Positions 1 to 9,330 of a stretch of 64,000 nt of DNA are shown here, one piece after another. This DNA is from Diogma glabrata (taxonomy: Eukaryota > Arthropoda > Insecta > Diptera > Cylindrotomidae). Under the pieces are notes generated by a model. That model saw only the letters and a list, made by a program, of their open reading frames with translations, ran no database searches and was not told where the DNA came from. Position numbers and translations under genes: made by a program. The stretch is from positions 370,166,850 to 370,230,849 of the forward strand of contig OY856186.1 in assembly GCA_963693315.1 (NCBI GenBank), read 5' to 3'. Numbering within the stretch: position 1 is the stretch's first letter; every line of letters starts with the position of its first letter.

Positions 1-614
1 ATTGTGTGATCGGCTGATTATCATATTTTTGGATATGAATCAAAAAGGATTAGATTTTGGAAGTTTACCGGTCTATAATTGTGTAAAAAATATTGATAAA
101 CGAAAAATATAAAAAGATTGTTGTATAAGAAGATTGTTATCAAAGGTTAATTTGAGATGGATAATGAATTTTTGATTCTATTAAAAAAAATTTTTAATAG
201 AAAAGACAATTTATTTGTGCATCAAGAAATGATATTTTTATGTGAACAAAATTTTTGTGAAAAAGATCTAAATTTATAAAATAAAAACTGGATATCAAGT
301 TTAAAGTATTCATTGTTTTTTTTTATGATCAAAGGCCCTCTCCACATTTTTATGCACAGCAACACATCACTTCTTCGTTCCTTACCTCTTTGCCTATAAA
401 TTAAATTGGAGTTATGATATGAGGTAAGACGGCAAAATGGGAAGAAAAGAAGAAGTGGTGTGTTGCACTGCATACAAGTGAGAAAAAGTCGTTGTGAAAA
501 TCGTTGTTATATAAAATTAATTAATAGAATGCCATTGATTGATTGAACTATGTAGGAATTACAATTAGCTGTTCAATGGTGACAGCGGTTTTCCTAATAC
601 GATAAAAAAATGTA
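1..614. other. AT-rich flank, no gene seen
   Basis: This is the left flank of the 412/mdg1-like element. It is AT-rich with no conserved coding signal. A minus-strand open frame at 222-473 has no recognisable domain and looks like chance. The last bases at 615-618 (attg) are the left copy of the target duplication of the neighbouring element. Confidence 0.6.
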
Positions 615-618
615 ATTG

Positions 619-1492
619 TAAACTACGTCTGGACGTTCTCCTTACTAACGCCCTACGTATCTGCTAAAATAAAAGCATATGTAACAAAAGTAGGGAGACC
701 TCTACAGGGTCATACCAAATCATAGGCTCGGTGGCCTTTAGACCTCTTGAACATACCTCTTATTATTGTCGAAATAAAACTCCCAAATTTTATAGTTCCT
801 TTTTAATTTTTATTATAAATTTCTATATGAAATAATGTTTTCTCCTGAAGTACCTTACTATACTTTTTAGATATAAAATTATACTTATTCTATCTTCTGA
901 AAATTTCTTATTATATATATCCAAAAATTCCTCATCACACGTTTCCGTGTACATACATCTTAAACAAGAAATCTTGTTCAAGCTTTATGTTATGAAATAT
1001 CATCATAACATAATTCTTGAACAATTTTTAAAACAAAAAAAACAAACATCATTGTGAAAACAAAAATTGTTTGCTTTTTTGTTTGTTTACTTCAAAAAAT
1101 TTATTTTTTAGTTAAAGTAAGTAAACAAAACAAAAAAACAATATTTCCGTAAATCAGCAGTTACAACTTTTATTTTCACAATTTAAATTCCACGATAGGT
1201 AAATAAACCTATAAACATAATTTTACATATTTATTTAATTTGCAATCTGTTCATAATTTATTATGATTATTACATAATTAAAGAAAATATGAAAATATTC
1301 AACCTTCATAACTGTGTCAAAATATACGTACTTGGACTTAATTTGTAATTCATTTTTGATTAAACATTTATGCGTTCGACTTTGACTTATATGATTTTTA
1401 AAAAAGGGTTGAAAATCTTCACATTATCTTGTACAAAGGTTTGACTTAGGAAAATGGATATAAGAGTAAATGGTTCCTCAGATACCATTACA
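619..1492 (-). repeat. 3' LTR of the 412/mdg1-like element
   Basis: This is the 3' LTR in sense orientation (minus strand). In sense it starts TGTAATGG and ends CGTAGTTTA. It matches 7159-8032 over its whole length except one base. No strong polypurine tract is seen directly before it; the adjoining sense sequence ends aaaggtcccgga, which is only partly purine. Confidence 0.93.
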
Positions 1493-1758
1493 TCCGGGAC
1501 CTTTAGAAGTGAAACAAACTATCAGAAAGTTTGTTTTACTCTCTTTTTACTTAAACTTTTGGAAAAAATTAATCAATAACATTTACAAATTTACAAAATT
1601 TTGACTTATCTATATACATATTATGCTACATCACAATTTATAATATTTGAGATTATTTATCAGTATAACAAGCACTATTTCTTATCTTATGTTTTATTAT
1701 TTTATGTATTTAATCTGAGAAAATTTTATAATATCATCAGCTTAATTCTACTATGAGC

Positions 1759-4700
1759 CTAATCTACCTTACATTTCTTTTTTAATCTGTTCTTATGAAT
1801 AAATTTTTCTATATTGCCTATCTTAATTTTTACATTGCAATCCTTAATCTCTAAAACTTCATATGGTCCACTAAATGGTGGATCCAATTTCTTCCTCTCT
1901 CCTTGTTTTAACCAGACTTCATCACCTATACTAATATCTAACGGATTTATGACTCTATCGTACGTGTTCTTTCTATTAACCTTTGCCGCAATTAGTAAAT
2001 CTCTTGCTCTATTATGAGCTTGCTGCAAGCGAAATCTCAGTTCATCAGCGTACTGATCAAAATTATAGATTGGCGCATTATTTACAAATCTTTGATCTGA
2101 TGGGAGAGTTATTAACTTCCCAAAAACTAACTCATATGGACTATAACCAGTATCAGAATGTGGGGTTATATTATAACAAAACACAAAATATGGAATCCAT
2201 TCTTCCCAGTTGTAATCATTTGTGAAAGACAACAAGTATTCATTCAACACTCGATGGTTTCTTTCGATAGAACCAAGTGTCTCATGATGATACGGTGTCG
2301 AAGTTACATGGGATATTTCAAAGAATGTACACACATTTTTCATTATTTCGTTTACAAATTCTGTACCCAAGTCCGTTTTTAAAGTCTTAAAATTCCCGTA
2401 CTTTAAAATAAATTTCTCTGTTAGCGCTTTGGCTATGGTTTTCGCCTCTTTGTTCTCGATAGGTATTGCTTCAACATATTTCGTCAAATCACATTGAATA
2501 GTCAAAATATACCTATTGCTACCCGTTAATCGCAATGGACCGACAGTGTCCATCGAAATTGTCTCGAAACTCGACGTAGGTGTGTCTGTTATGGTTAATT
2601 CTTCTTTTGTATTCCTTATCTGTTTATTCTTGGCACATAATTCACAATTTCTAACATAACTTTTTATCATCTTGCTCATATCCTTCCAAACATATTTCTG
2701 TTTCAATTTATTCATGGTTCTTTTGACACCTGAGTGCCCGCCTGTATGTGGTGTGTTATGGTAAATCTCTATCAACTCTTCCATTTTGCCTTTATCCATA
2801 ATCCTTTGTGGAGCTTCATATAATACTATCTTTAAATCTGTTTCCTTTTTATCTATATTATTTAATTTATACTGCAGTTTATTAAATTCTTCCTTGAATT
2901 CAGTGACACCTAAGTGTTTGAATATATTATCGTTCATCTCTAGCGCTAGATAATCTATATTTTTACTTTTCATTCCAAATATAAGTTTCTCCAATACATT
3001 CCCTAAGGTGATGCGCGGATTTTCACTGTATATTACTAAAATTCCTTCTTTCATTTTCTTACTTAGTTTTCTTATTTGGAAACCTTGTTTATTATCTTTG
3101 TAATCCATACATTTCTTTAAAATCTTCTCACGTGAGTTTATATTTTCAAATGACAATTTTCTCATATTTTTAACTTCTGTTATCGAGGTACAGTTCCATG
3201 AATACAGCGTGCACTCCGTTTTCATCTCTGTGGTCTTATCCTCAATCTTCTCCTCCTTTCTTGTCATAGCTCTCGTCTTTACGGCATTTACAATGGAAGT
3301 CGGTATCATCGCCTTCAGCGTGTCCGAATTTATCTCTATTCTCGACAATGCATCTGCATCCGTATTAATTTTACCTTGTTTGTAGACTATCTCGAAGTCA
3401 TAATCAGATAGATCTAGTCTGATTCTTGTTAATTTTGATGATGGGTTCTTATGTGTGAATAAACTCACCAGTGGTCTGTGGTCTGTCACTACCACAAACT
3501 TTCTTCCATAGACATACGGTCTAAAGAAATTTATAGCCCAGTGTATACTTAACAACTCCTTCTCTATTATCGGCTTACTCAACTCATGCTTGTTCAATGA
3601 CCTACTAGCATACGAAATTGGTAGATCTTTCCCTATCTCGCCCTGCGATAATACAGCTCCAAGTGCAAAATTTGATGCATCTGTAGTTATAATAAACTTC
3701 TCTTCAAAATTAGGATATCTTAAAATGGGTGGATTGATTAATTTGTTTTTTAGTGTTACAAATGCTTCTTCACATTCTACAGTCCACTCAAATGGTACAT
3801 CCTTCTTACTCAATCTATTCAGGAGTTTTGCAATCTCTGCGAAATTTGGAATAAATCTTCTGTAATAATTACAGAATGCGGTGAATCTCTTCGTTCCGTC
3901 TGCATCTGTTGGAACAGGATAATTCTTGATAACTTCGAATTTCCTTGGATCTGTCCTTATTCCTTCGCTCGTTATCTGATGACCTAGATACGTCACCTCT
4001 GTCTTCAGGAAATTACATTTCTTTGGATTCAACTTCAAATTGTACTTCCTCAGCCTTTCAAAAGTCTTAATCAAGTTCGCATTATGATGGTTTATACTGC
4101 ATCCAAATATTATAATGTCATCCACATAAAGAAATGCCTCGGCTTCTAGACCAGCTAGAGCTATCGATAACATCCGTTGAAAACTATTAGTTGATATTTT
4201 CAAACCAAAAGGTAAACTTTTGAATTGAAAATGTCCTTTATTTGTTGAAAATGCTGTCAATGGTCTTGATTCTTTTTCCAGTTCTATTTGGTGAAACGAG
4301 CTTGTTAAATCTAAAGTTGAAAAATACTTTGCTCTACCAAGATTATCCAAAATATCATCTAATCTTGTTAAGGGGAATTTGTCATCCATAATCTTTTTGT
4401 TCAATTGCCGAAAATCAACAACCAAACGCCACTTCTTTTCCAAAGAATCACTGTGTTTTGGCACAATGAGTAATGGTGAATTAAAAGGACTCGTTGAGCC
4501 TTCCACTATGCCATCTTTTACTAATTCATCAACTTGCTTGTTAATTTCCTCTATTTGCGATTGCGGTAGTCTATAATTTTTTATATAAACTGGACTTTTA
4601 TCTACTGTAGAAATTGTCTGCTTGTAGAAATTGTTAGTTGTTAACTTGTCCCCCGTTAAGTGGAAAATATCTGCATACTGCTCACATATTCTCAAAATCG

Positions 4701-5385
4701 AATTTCTTGCTGCATCATCTAAGCTGTCTATTTCTAGTTCTTCCAATAACCTCTTATACCTTTCTTCTTTATCTGACTTCATGACGTTTTTCTTCTTGAA
4801 AGTGTTGATCACGTAATAGTCACGTAATGGTGTCATCTTTGGTGAAAAATTTTCTACTATTACATCTCTATCTAAGGTATTTACAATTTTTACATGCACA
4901 ATTCCTTTTGATGGAACTAAGGAATTGGCAATAAATACACCCTCTTGTAGCTCCTCGTTAAGTATCACACTATCCTCAGCAACGCTCATGTCCATAGCTT
5001 TAATTATCTGAGTTCGTGCTGGTATCACAAATCTATTATTCTCTGGTAACTTCGTTTTCATTGGAACAAAAATTTCTTTGCCGTTCACATAAATTGACAA
5101 TGTAAATGTCTCATAGTCAATGATACATAAGTTCCTTTTCAAAAAATCTCTGCCAAGAATTCCGTCCGTGCCTATCGGAAATTCTTCGTTCACCACATGT
5201 AATTTCTGAACCACTTCTACATCATCAAAATTTATTCTTACTGTCGTCATCCCTAATGTATGTGACTCCTCTTTCGTTACACCAATAATCTTACACCGTT
5301 CATCTATCAGCTCTATATCCCTGCTGATTACATTTTCTTTAATGAGCGAAATATCCGCTCCCGTATCAATCAAAAATGATACCAT
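1759..5385 (-). CDS. Pol polyprotein: protease, reverse transcriptase, RNase H, integrase
   Basis: The 1208 residues from the first Met show the Ty3/gypsy order. Protease has DTGA at residues 7-10. RT has YVDD at about 420-423. RNase H has TTDAS, a conserved E in EKELLSI, TDHRPL and DADALS. Integrase has an HHCC zinc finger at about 855-905, then D (MDTVGP), D (TDLGTEF) and E (IERNH). The frame stays open upstream of this Met to 5544, overlapping gag by 64 nt, so Pol is probably made as a Gag-Pol fusion by -1 frameshifting and not from this Met. All catalytic residues are present with no internal stop. The C-terminus has a basic tail after a GPY/F-like segment (SGPYEV). It acts in cDNA synthesis and integration in the element's particle. 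Confidence 0.95.
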   Translation of the reverse strand: MVSFLIDTGADISLIKENVISRDIELIDERCKIIGVTKEESHTLGMTTVRINFDDVEVVQKLHVVNEEFPIGTDGILGRDFLKRNLCIIDYETFTLSIYVNGKEIFVPMKTKLPENNRFVIPARTQIIKAMDMSVAEDSVILNEELQEGVFIANSLVPSKGIVHVKIVNTLDRDVIVENFSPKMTPLRDYYVINTFKKKNVMKSDKEERYKRLLEELEIDSLDDAARNSILRICEQYADIFHLTGDKLTTNNFYKQTISTVDKSPVYIKNYRLPQSQIEEINKQVDELVKDGIVEGSTSPFNSPLLIVPKHSDSLEKKWRLVVDFRQLNKKIMDDKFPLTRLDDILDNLGRAKYFSTLDLTSSFHQIELEKESRPLTAFSTNKGHFQFKSLPFGLKISTNSFQRMLSIALAGLEAEAFLYVDDIIIFGCSINHHNANLIKTFERLRKYNLKLNPKKCNFLKTEVTYLGHQITSEGIRTDPRKFEVIKNYPVPTDADGTKRFTAFCNYYRRFIPNFAEIAKLLNRLSKKDVPFEWTVECEEAFVTLKNKLINPPILRYPNFEEKFIITTDASNFALGAVLSQGEIGKDLPISYASRSLNKHELSKPIIEKELLSIHWAINFFRPYVYGRKFVVVTDHRPLVSLFTHKNPSSKLTRIRLDLSDYDFEIVYKQGKINTDADALSRIEINSDTLKAMIPTSIVNAVKTRAMTRKEEKIEDKTTEMKTECTLYSWNCTSITEVKNMRKLSFENINSREKILKKCMDYKDNKQGFQIRKLSKKMKEGILVIYSENPRITLGNVLEKLIFGMKSKNIDYLALEMNDNIFKHLGVTEFKEEFNKLQYKLNNIDKKETDLKIVLYEAPQRIMDKGKMEELIEIYHNTPHTGGHSGVKRTMNKLKQKYVWKDMSKMIKSYVRNCELCAKNKQIRNTKEELTITDTPTSSFETISMDTVGPLRLTGSNRYILTIQCDLTKYVEAIPIENKEAKTIAKALTEKFILKYGNFKTLKTDLGTEFVNEIMKNVCTFFEISHVTSTPYHHETLGSIERNHRVLNEYLLSFTNDYNWEEWIPYFVFCYNITPHSDTGYSPYELVFGKLITLPSDQRFVNNAPIYNFDQYADELRFRLQQAHNRARDLLIAAKVNRKNTYDRVINPLDISIGDEVWLKQGERKKLDPPFSGPYEVLEIKDCNVKIKIGNIEKFIHKNRLKKKCKVD

Positions 5386-5480
5386 TTTTCCCGTTATGTT
5401 AGTCTTTGTGATTACAAAATTTGATGTGCTACTCCCTATATTAAAAATTTTTAGTGGTTCTTTATTATCATTAAAATCTA

Positions 5481-6623
5481 CTATTCTTGACTCTCTGAGC
5501 CTCTCGAAACCACTTCTTCGGAGACTAACTCGTCGTTTCCCGAGCTAACTACATTAATTCTCCTATTTCTATTCTTATTACCACTTGTATTATTGTAACT
5601 ATTATTACGGTAAGTATCAGACCTTCCTTTATTATTATTATTATTATTATAATTTTTATTGAAATTATTATTATTAAAATTATTATATCCTCTTCTGGGA
5701 TTAAAATTCCTATTTACTACTTCTCTTTGATGGAAATTATTCCTATTATAATTCTTATTTTTCTGGAACCTAGTTCCATAATTCAGTACCTGGGCTTGGT
5801 TTTGGTCATCTATCTCTCTTGCCAACTCAATAGCATCCTTTAAGCTACATGGCCGCGACGCGTTTATCGTTGTTCTCAGTGGCTCATTTAACCCTGACTT
5901 AAAAATGTTCAACCCTATCTGGTTGTTTAAGTCTGAGATTATGTCCCTGTTCGTTTCGCCCTTTTCTGCGATTTGAACCGCGTTGAGTTTTGCAATTAAA
6001 CTTTCTATCTTGTGACCATACTGGTCTGCAGACAAATTCGCTTGTCTGACATTCGATAATTCAGCATGTATCTTTGAAGCTGAAACACGACTTTTAAAAG
6101 CAGTTTTAAATAAGGTTGTAAACTCTTCCAAAGAGTTGGGTTTTCTATACGCAGCTAGTGAAATTTTTGCTTTTTCCGATAACTTGGTTTGAAAAATGAA
6201 GTCTATTAACTTCGATTTTTCCACCTGGTCCCTCAAAGTATCGTGTAGAAACTTAACTAAGTTTAGAAAATTTTCTACCTCTGTGTTTTTGCCTTCAAAC
6301 TGAGGAATCAGTTTGTAAGTAGCAACAATATCGAAACTAGACATTTTTGCACTTTCACTAGACTTTATCGAATATTCAGATAATAATTGCTTCACCGATC
6401 TGAAGCTTGTAGTGAACCGCTTCTTTAGTTTATCAAATTCGGCACTATCAAGTTCGAGAATTAAAGTCTTGGATAAATCCCCAAATTTATCCCTTAATCC
6501 TTCTAAATCTTCAGAGAATTTCTCTAACACATGCGGTGTTACAGTTTTGTCTTCTTTTAAAATTGACTCGATGACACAAACCTCTTTAATCAATTTTTCA
6601 GCCCTAATCAATGTATCCATCAA
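5481..6623 (-). CDS. Gag structural protein (no zinc knuckle)
   Basis: This 380-residue ORF precedes pol and ends 64 nt inside the pol open frame. The first 280 residues are helical and charged with heptad-like stretches, as expected of a capsid. The last 100 are dominated by Asn and Arg with no CCHC motif. An Asn/Arg-rich tail in place of a zinc knuckle is a known variation in insect errantivirus-like elements and probably binds RNA. The Asn tract comes from a long (AAT)n-like stretch around 5620-5700, so its length may vary between copies. The Met at 6623 follows the small ORF by 118 nt. The role is inferred from position and composition; no sequence family was matched directly. Confidence 0.85.
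   Translation of the reverse strand: MMDTLIRAEKLIKEVCVIESILKEDKTVTPHVLEKFSEDLEGLRDKFGDLSKTLILELDSAEFDKLKKRFTTSFRSVKQLLSEYSIKSSESAKMSSFDIVATYKLIPQFEGKNTEVENFLNLVKFLHDTLRDQVEKSKLIDFIFQTKLSEKAKISLAAYRKPNSLEEFTTLFKTAFKSRVSASKIHAELSNVRQANLSADQYGHKIESLIAKLNAVQIAEKGETNRDIISDLNNQIGLNIFKSGLNEPLRTTINASRPCSLKDAIELAREIDDQNQAQVLNYGTRFQKNKNYNRNNFHQREVVNRNFNPRRGYNNFNNNNFNKNYNNNNNNKGRSDTYRNNSYNNTSGNKNRNRRINVVSSGNDELVSEEVVSRGSESQE
5502..5541 (-). promoter_or_regulatory. -1 ribosomal frameshift signal between gag and pol
   Basis: On the minus strand the heptamer GGGAAAC (5541-5535) lies in the gag frame as G GGA AAC, the canonical X XXY YYZ arrangement. Slipping back one base gives GGG AAA C, which enters the pol frame 8 nt after that frame opens (5544). 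Ten bases downstream a possible hairpin pairs 5524-5517 with 5508-5502: seven pairs, one bulged C and an 8-nt loop. Gag and pol frames differ by exactly -1. Heptamer and frame are seen directly; the hairpin is weaker. Confidence 0.85.
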
Positions 6624-6741
6624 AATTTAAAAATAAATAAAAAAATGTAATTTATCTTTCTCTATATATATTTTGGTCTGTTACAAAAATAAAAAAAAAA
6701 TTCTTTCTAATCTAACTTATATTTATCTATTTATAATATTG

Positions 6742-7059
6742 CTAACGCTTTTCATTCTTCAGCATTTTCTTATATCTCCTTACTTCTTTCTTCTGTTGCC
6801 TTAACGATCTTATCTTTTGCAAAAATATTTCCCGCTGTGCTCCAGTCGTTACATGTAAGATCCTATAAGCTTCAGCTATGCTCTCGCGAATAGCTGCCTC
6901 CGTTCCTCTACGTGGTTTTTTTTGCTTAATCACTACTTCGGTTCTGATTGCTTCCGGTTTTCTGATCCGTCGCTTATACTCTTCTATCGTAATGGGCCGT
7001 GGTCCCACTTTCGGGTCCTTCAGTAATTCTGCCAAAGGTATCTTTTGCTGAACCGACAT
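6742..7059 (-). CDS. Small basic ORF upstream of gag
   Basis: This 105-residue ORF lies between the primer binding site and gag. It is rich in Lys, Arg and Gln, with a basic patch KQKKPRRG near residue 46-53 and a basic, helix-prone C-terminus (RQQKKEVRRYKKMLKNEKR). It has no membrane segment, Cys motif or known domain. Its place within a near-intact element and its intact frame suggest that it is translated, perhaps as a nucleic-acid-binding accessory protein or as an upstream ORF limiting gag translation. I recall that some 412/mdg1-type elements have small ORFs before gag, but I could not confirm homology. Confidence 0.55.
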   Translation of the reverse strand: MSVQQKIPLAELLKDPKVGPRPITIEEYKRRIRKPEAIRTEVVIKQKKPRRGTEAAIRESIAEAYRILHVTTGAQREIFLQKIRSLRQQKKEVRRYKKMLKNEKR

Positions 7060-7140
7060 CAGAATATGTTGAATTAATGCTGCTTAGGTGCTTTCGACTC
7101 GTCAATCTGCTGCTTTTGTTGAAAATTCTCGTTGGTCCGT

Positions 7141-7158
7141 TCGCTTTTTAGGTCGCCA
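7141..7158 (-). other. Primer binding site
   Basis: The sense sequence TGGCGACCTAAAAAGCGA starts directly after the 5' LTR (no spacer). The first eight bases match the tRNA-Arg type primer sites I recall for Drosophila 412/mdg1 elements; the rest does not, so the exact tRNA is uncertain. Confidence 0.75.
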
Positions 7159-8032
7159 TAAACTACGTCTGGACGTTCTCCTTACTAACGCCCTACGTAT
7201 CTGCTAAAATAAAAGCATATGTAACAAAAGTAGGGAGACCTCTACAGGGTCATACCAAATCATAGGCTCGGTGGCCTTTAGACCTCTTGAACATACCTCT
7301 TATTATTGTCGAAATAAAACTCCCAAATTTTATAGTTCCTTTTTAATTTTTATTATAAATTTCTATATGAAATAATGTTTTCTCCTGAAGTACCTTACTA
7401 TACTTTTTAGATATAAAATTATACTTATTCTATCTTCTGAAAATTTCTTATTATATATATCCAAAAATTCCTCATCACACGTTTCCGTGTACATACATCT
7501 TAAACAAGAAATCTTGTTCAAGCTTTATGTTATGAAATATCATCATAACATAATTCTTGAACAATTTTTAAAACAAAAAAAACAAACATCATTGTGAAAA
7601 CAAAAATTGTTTGCTTTTTTGTTTGTTTACTTCAAAAAATTTATTTTTTAGTTAAAGTAAGTAAACAAAACAAAAAAACAATATTTCCGTAAATCAGCAG
7701 TTACAACTTTTATTTTCACAATTTAAATTCCACGATAGGTAAATAAACCTATAAACATAATTTTACATATTTATTTAATTTGCAATCTGTTCATAATTTA
7801 TTATGATTATTACATAATTAAAGAAAATATGAAAATATTCAACCTTCATAACTATGTCAAAATATACGTACTTGGACTTAATTTGTAATTCATTTTTGAT
7901 TAAACATTTATGCGTTCGACTTTGACTTATATGATTTTTAAAAAAGGGTTGAAAATCTTCACATTATCTTGTACAAAGGTTTGACTTAGGAAAATGGATA
8001 TAAGAGTAAATGGTTCCTCAGATACCATTACA
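7159..8032 (-). repeat. 5' LTR of the 412/mdg1-like element
   Basis: This is the upstream LTR in sense orientation. It is identical to 619-1492 except at 7854 (a, against g at 1314). It should hold the promoter. A TATATATAA-like sense stretch lies near 7446-7460, but the start site cannot be fixed. Confidence 0.93.
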
Positions 8033-8770
8033 ATTGTATGCGGCTGTAACATTTAAAATATATATGGTACAGGAAAATACCCTGGCCAGAAGATAAGAAA
8101 ATAGAAGATTGAAAGAAGATTGAAGATTGCAATCACGAGGGATCGGACGATTTGTGTAGAGTTAATTAGAAGACCACTGGAAAGTGATTCAAAACTTTAA
8201 TCTTAAAACATTATTTACTTGATGAAATTTTTGTTTTTTGTATTATTAATGAGAGATATACTCGTTTCATTTAATTTTTTGTAGAAAAAAAAGCCCGAAC
8301 TCTACAATTGGATTGGCAATAACTCGAGGAATTCTTAAGGAATTTTCCAAAACATTATGAGAATTTATCACCAATCGAGGGAAATTCTCAATTTATTAAT
8401 TCATAATTCAATTAATTCATACTTTTATTAAAAAAAATAAATGTGTTACCTTCCCTAGGGGAATTATCAGTGTAATTGAAATGTGATTGGACAAATTCAA
8501 TATTTCGTTTCATTTCATAGAATTTCATTGGACTAAATTCAAATAAAATCAAAGCAAAACATGTTCAAAAAAGTTTTAATAAAATTTTAGGAAGGGATTA
8601 GGGAGGAATCAGAAAACCTGAAATATTGCGGGAATGAGCATGGGTATTCATACTTTGCTGTAAAATCAATTATTTCCAGTGCGCATTGCTTGACTAAATT
8701 CTTTTACAGAAACCACTCGAGTATTTCACTGGTGACTTGTGGTCTGGTTTAGTGAATTGGAAAATAAAGA

Positions 8771-8827
8771 TCATTAAGCTGTAGTTTTTTCAAAGCGGTA
8801 ACACCATTGAAAAAACTAGCTTAATGA
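8771..8827. repeat. Hairpin / small inverted repeat
   Basis: The left arm 8771-8793 (tcattaagct, then agttttttcaa) pairs with the right arm 8807-8827. There are 21 perfect pairs apart from an extra 'gt' in the left arm, and a 13-nt loop. It may be the remnant of a foldback element. No flanking duplication is clear. Confidence 0.7.
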
Positions 8828-9045
8828 TTACACTTGGAAAAAAGTACCTTTACTCGTATTTAGTGGCTTCTTTTCGAAGGTTTCAAGTTTGTTACTTATC
8901 AATGCTGTGTTGGTCAAAAATGTACTTCTAAAGGATTAATAAGGATTATACGTTATTATGTAACAAAAATAAAAAATCTACTAAATAGGCATTTTCTTTT
9001 AAACTCTAAACCACACAATCCTCACAATATTCATACTATAAATCC

Positions 9046-9330
9046 TACATTCGTTCAGTACTATCAAACAATTTAAGATCGTTTCAAAATACTATCTGAT
9101 CGTATACGGCATTCCATTGTATCCATAATTCGTATTTTGGTAAATAACGTCACATGTAATTTCCTCCAATTCACTTTATTAGTTGTTATATCTCTGTGTA
9201 TAATCAATTGTTGTTTTTCTTTCTTTTCCTTCTATGTGAAACGAATATAGTTTTACTTGTTTTAAACAAAAAGCGAAATAAAGTAAATGGATCATGCGCA
9301 GAAGCGTTGATGTTGATAGAGTACTTCATA
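9046..9330. repeat. Diverged dispersed repeat, copy 1
   Basis: It aligns by eye with 16549-16775. Shared stretches run in the same order: atcaaaca..ttaaga, then tatctgatcgtatac or tatatgaccgtatac, then aattgttgtttt, then tacttcat. Identity is roughly 70%, so both copies are old. No coding content or terminal repeat identifies the family. Confidence 0.5.

Larger units (their letters stand above)
619..8032 (-). mobile_element. Ty3/gypsy LTR retrotransposon, 412/mdg1-like, young insertion
   Basis: Two 874-bp direct repeats (619-1492 and 7159-8032) flank, in sense order on the minus strand, a primer binding site, a small basic ORF, gag and pol. They differ by eye at one base (g1314 versus a7854), so the insertion is recent. 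A 4-bp duplication attg lies at 615-618 and 8033-8036. The match could be read as attgta if the final 'ta' is given to the target instead of the LTR. No env-like ORF lies between pol and the 3' LTR. The primer site begins TGGCGACC, like the tRNA-Arg type I recall for the Drosophila 412/mdg1 group. Gag and Pol frames are open, so the copy could be competent. Family placement is from domain style and primer site, not from a tree. Confidence 0.93.

Noticed and set aside
222..473. 83-codon minus-strand open frame
   Set aside because: No domain, AT-driven composition and no start context; chance frame.
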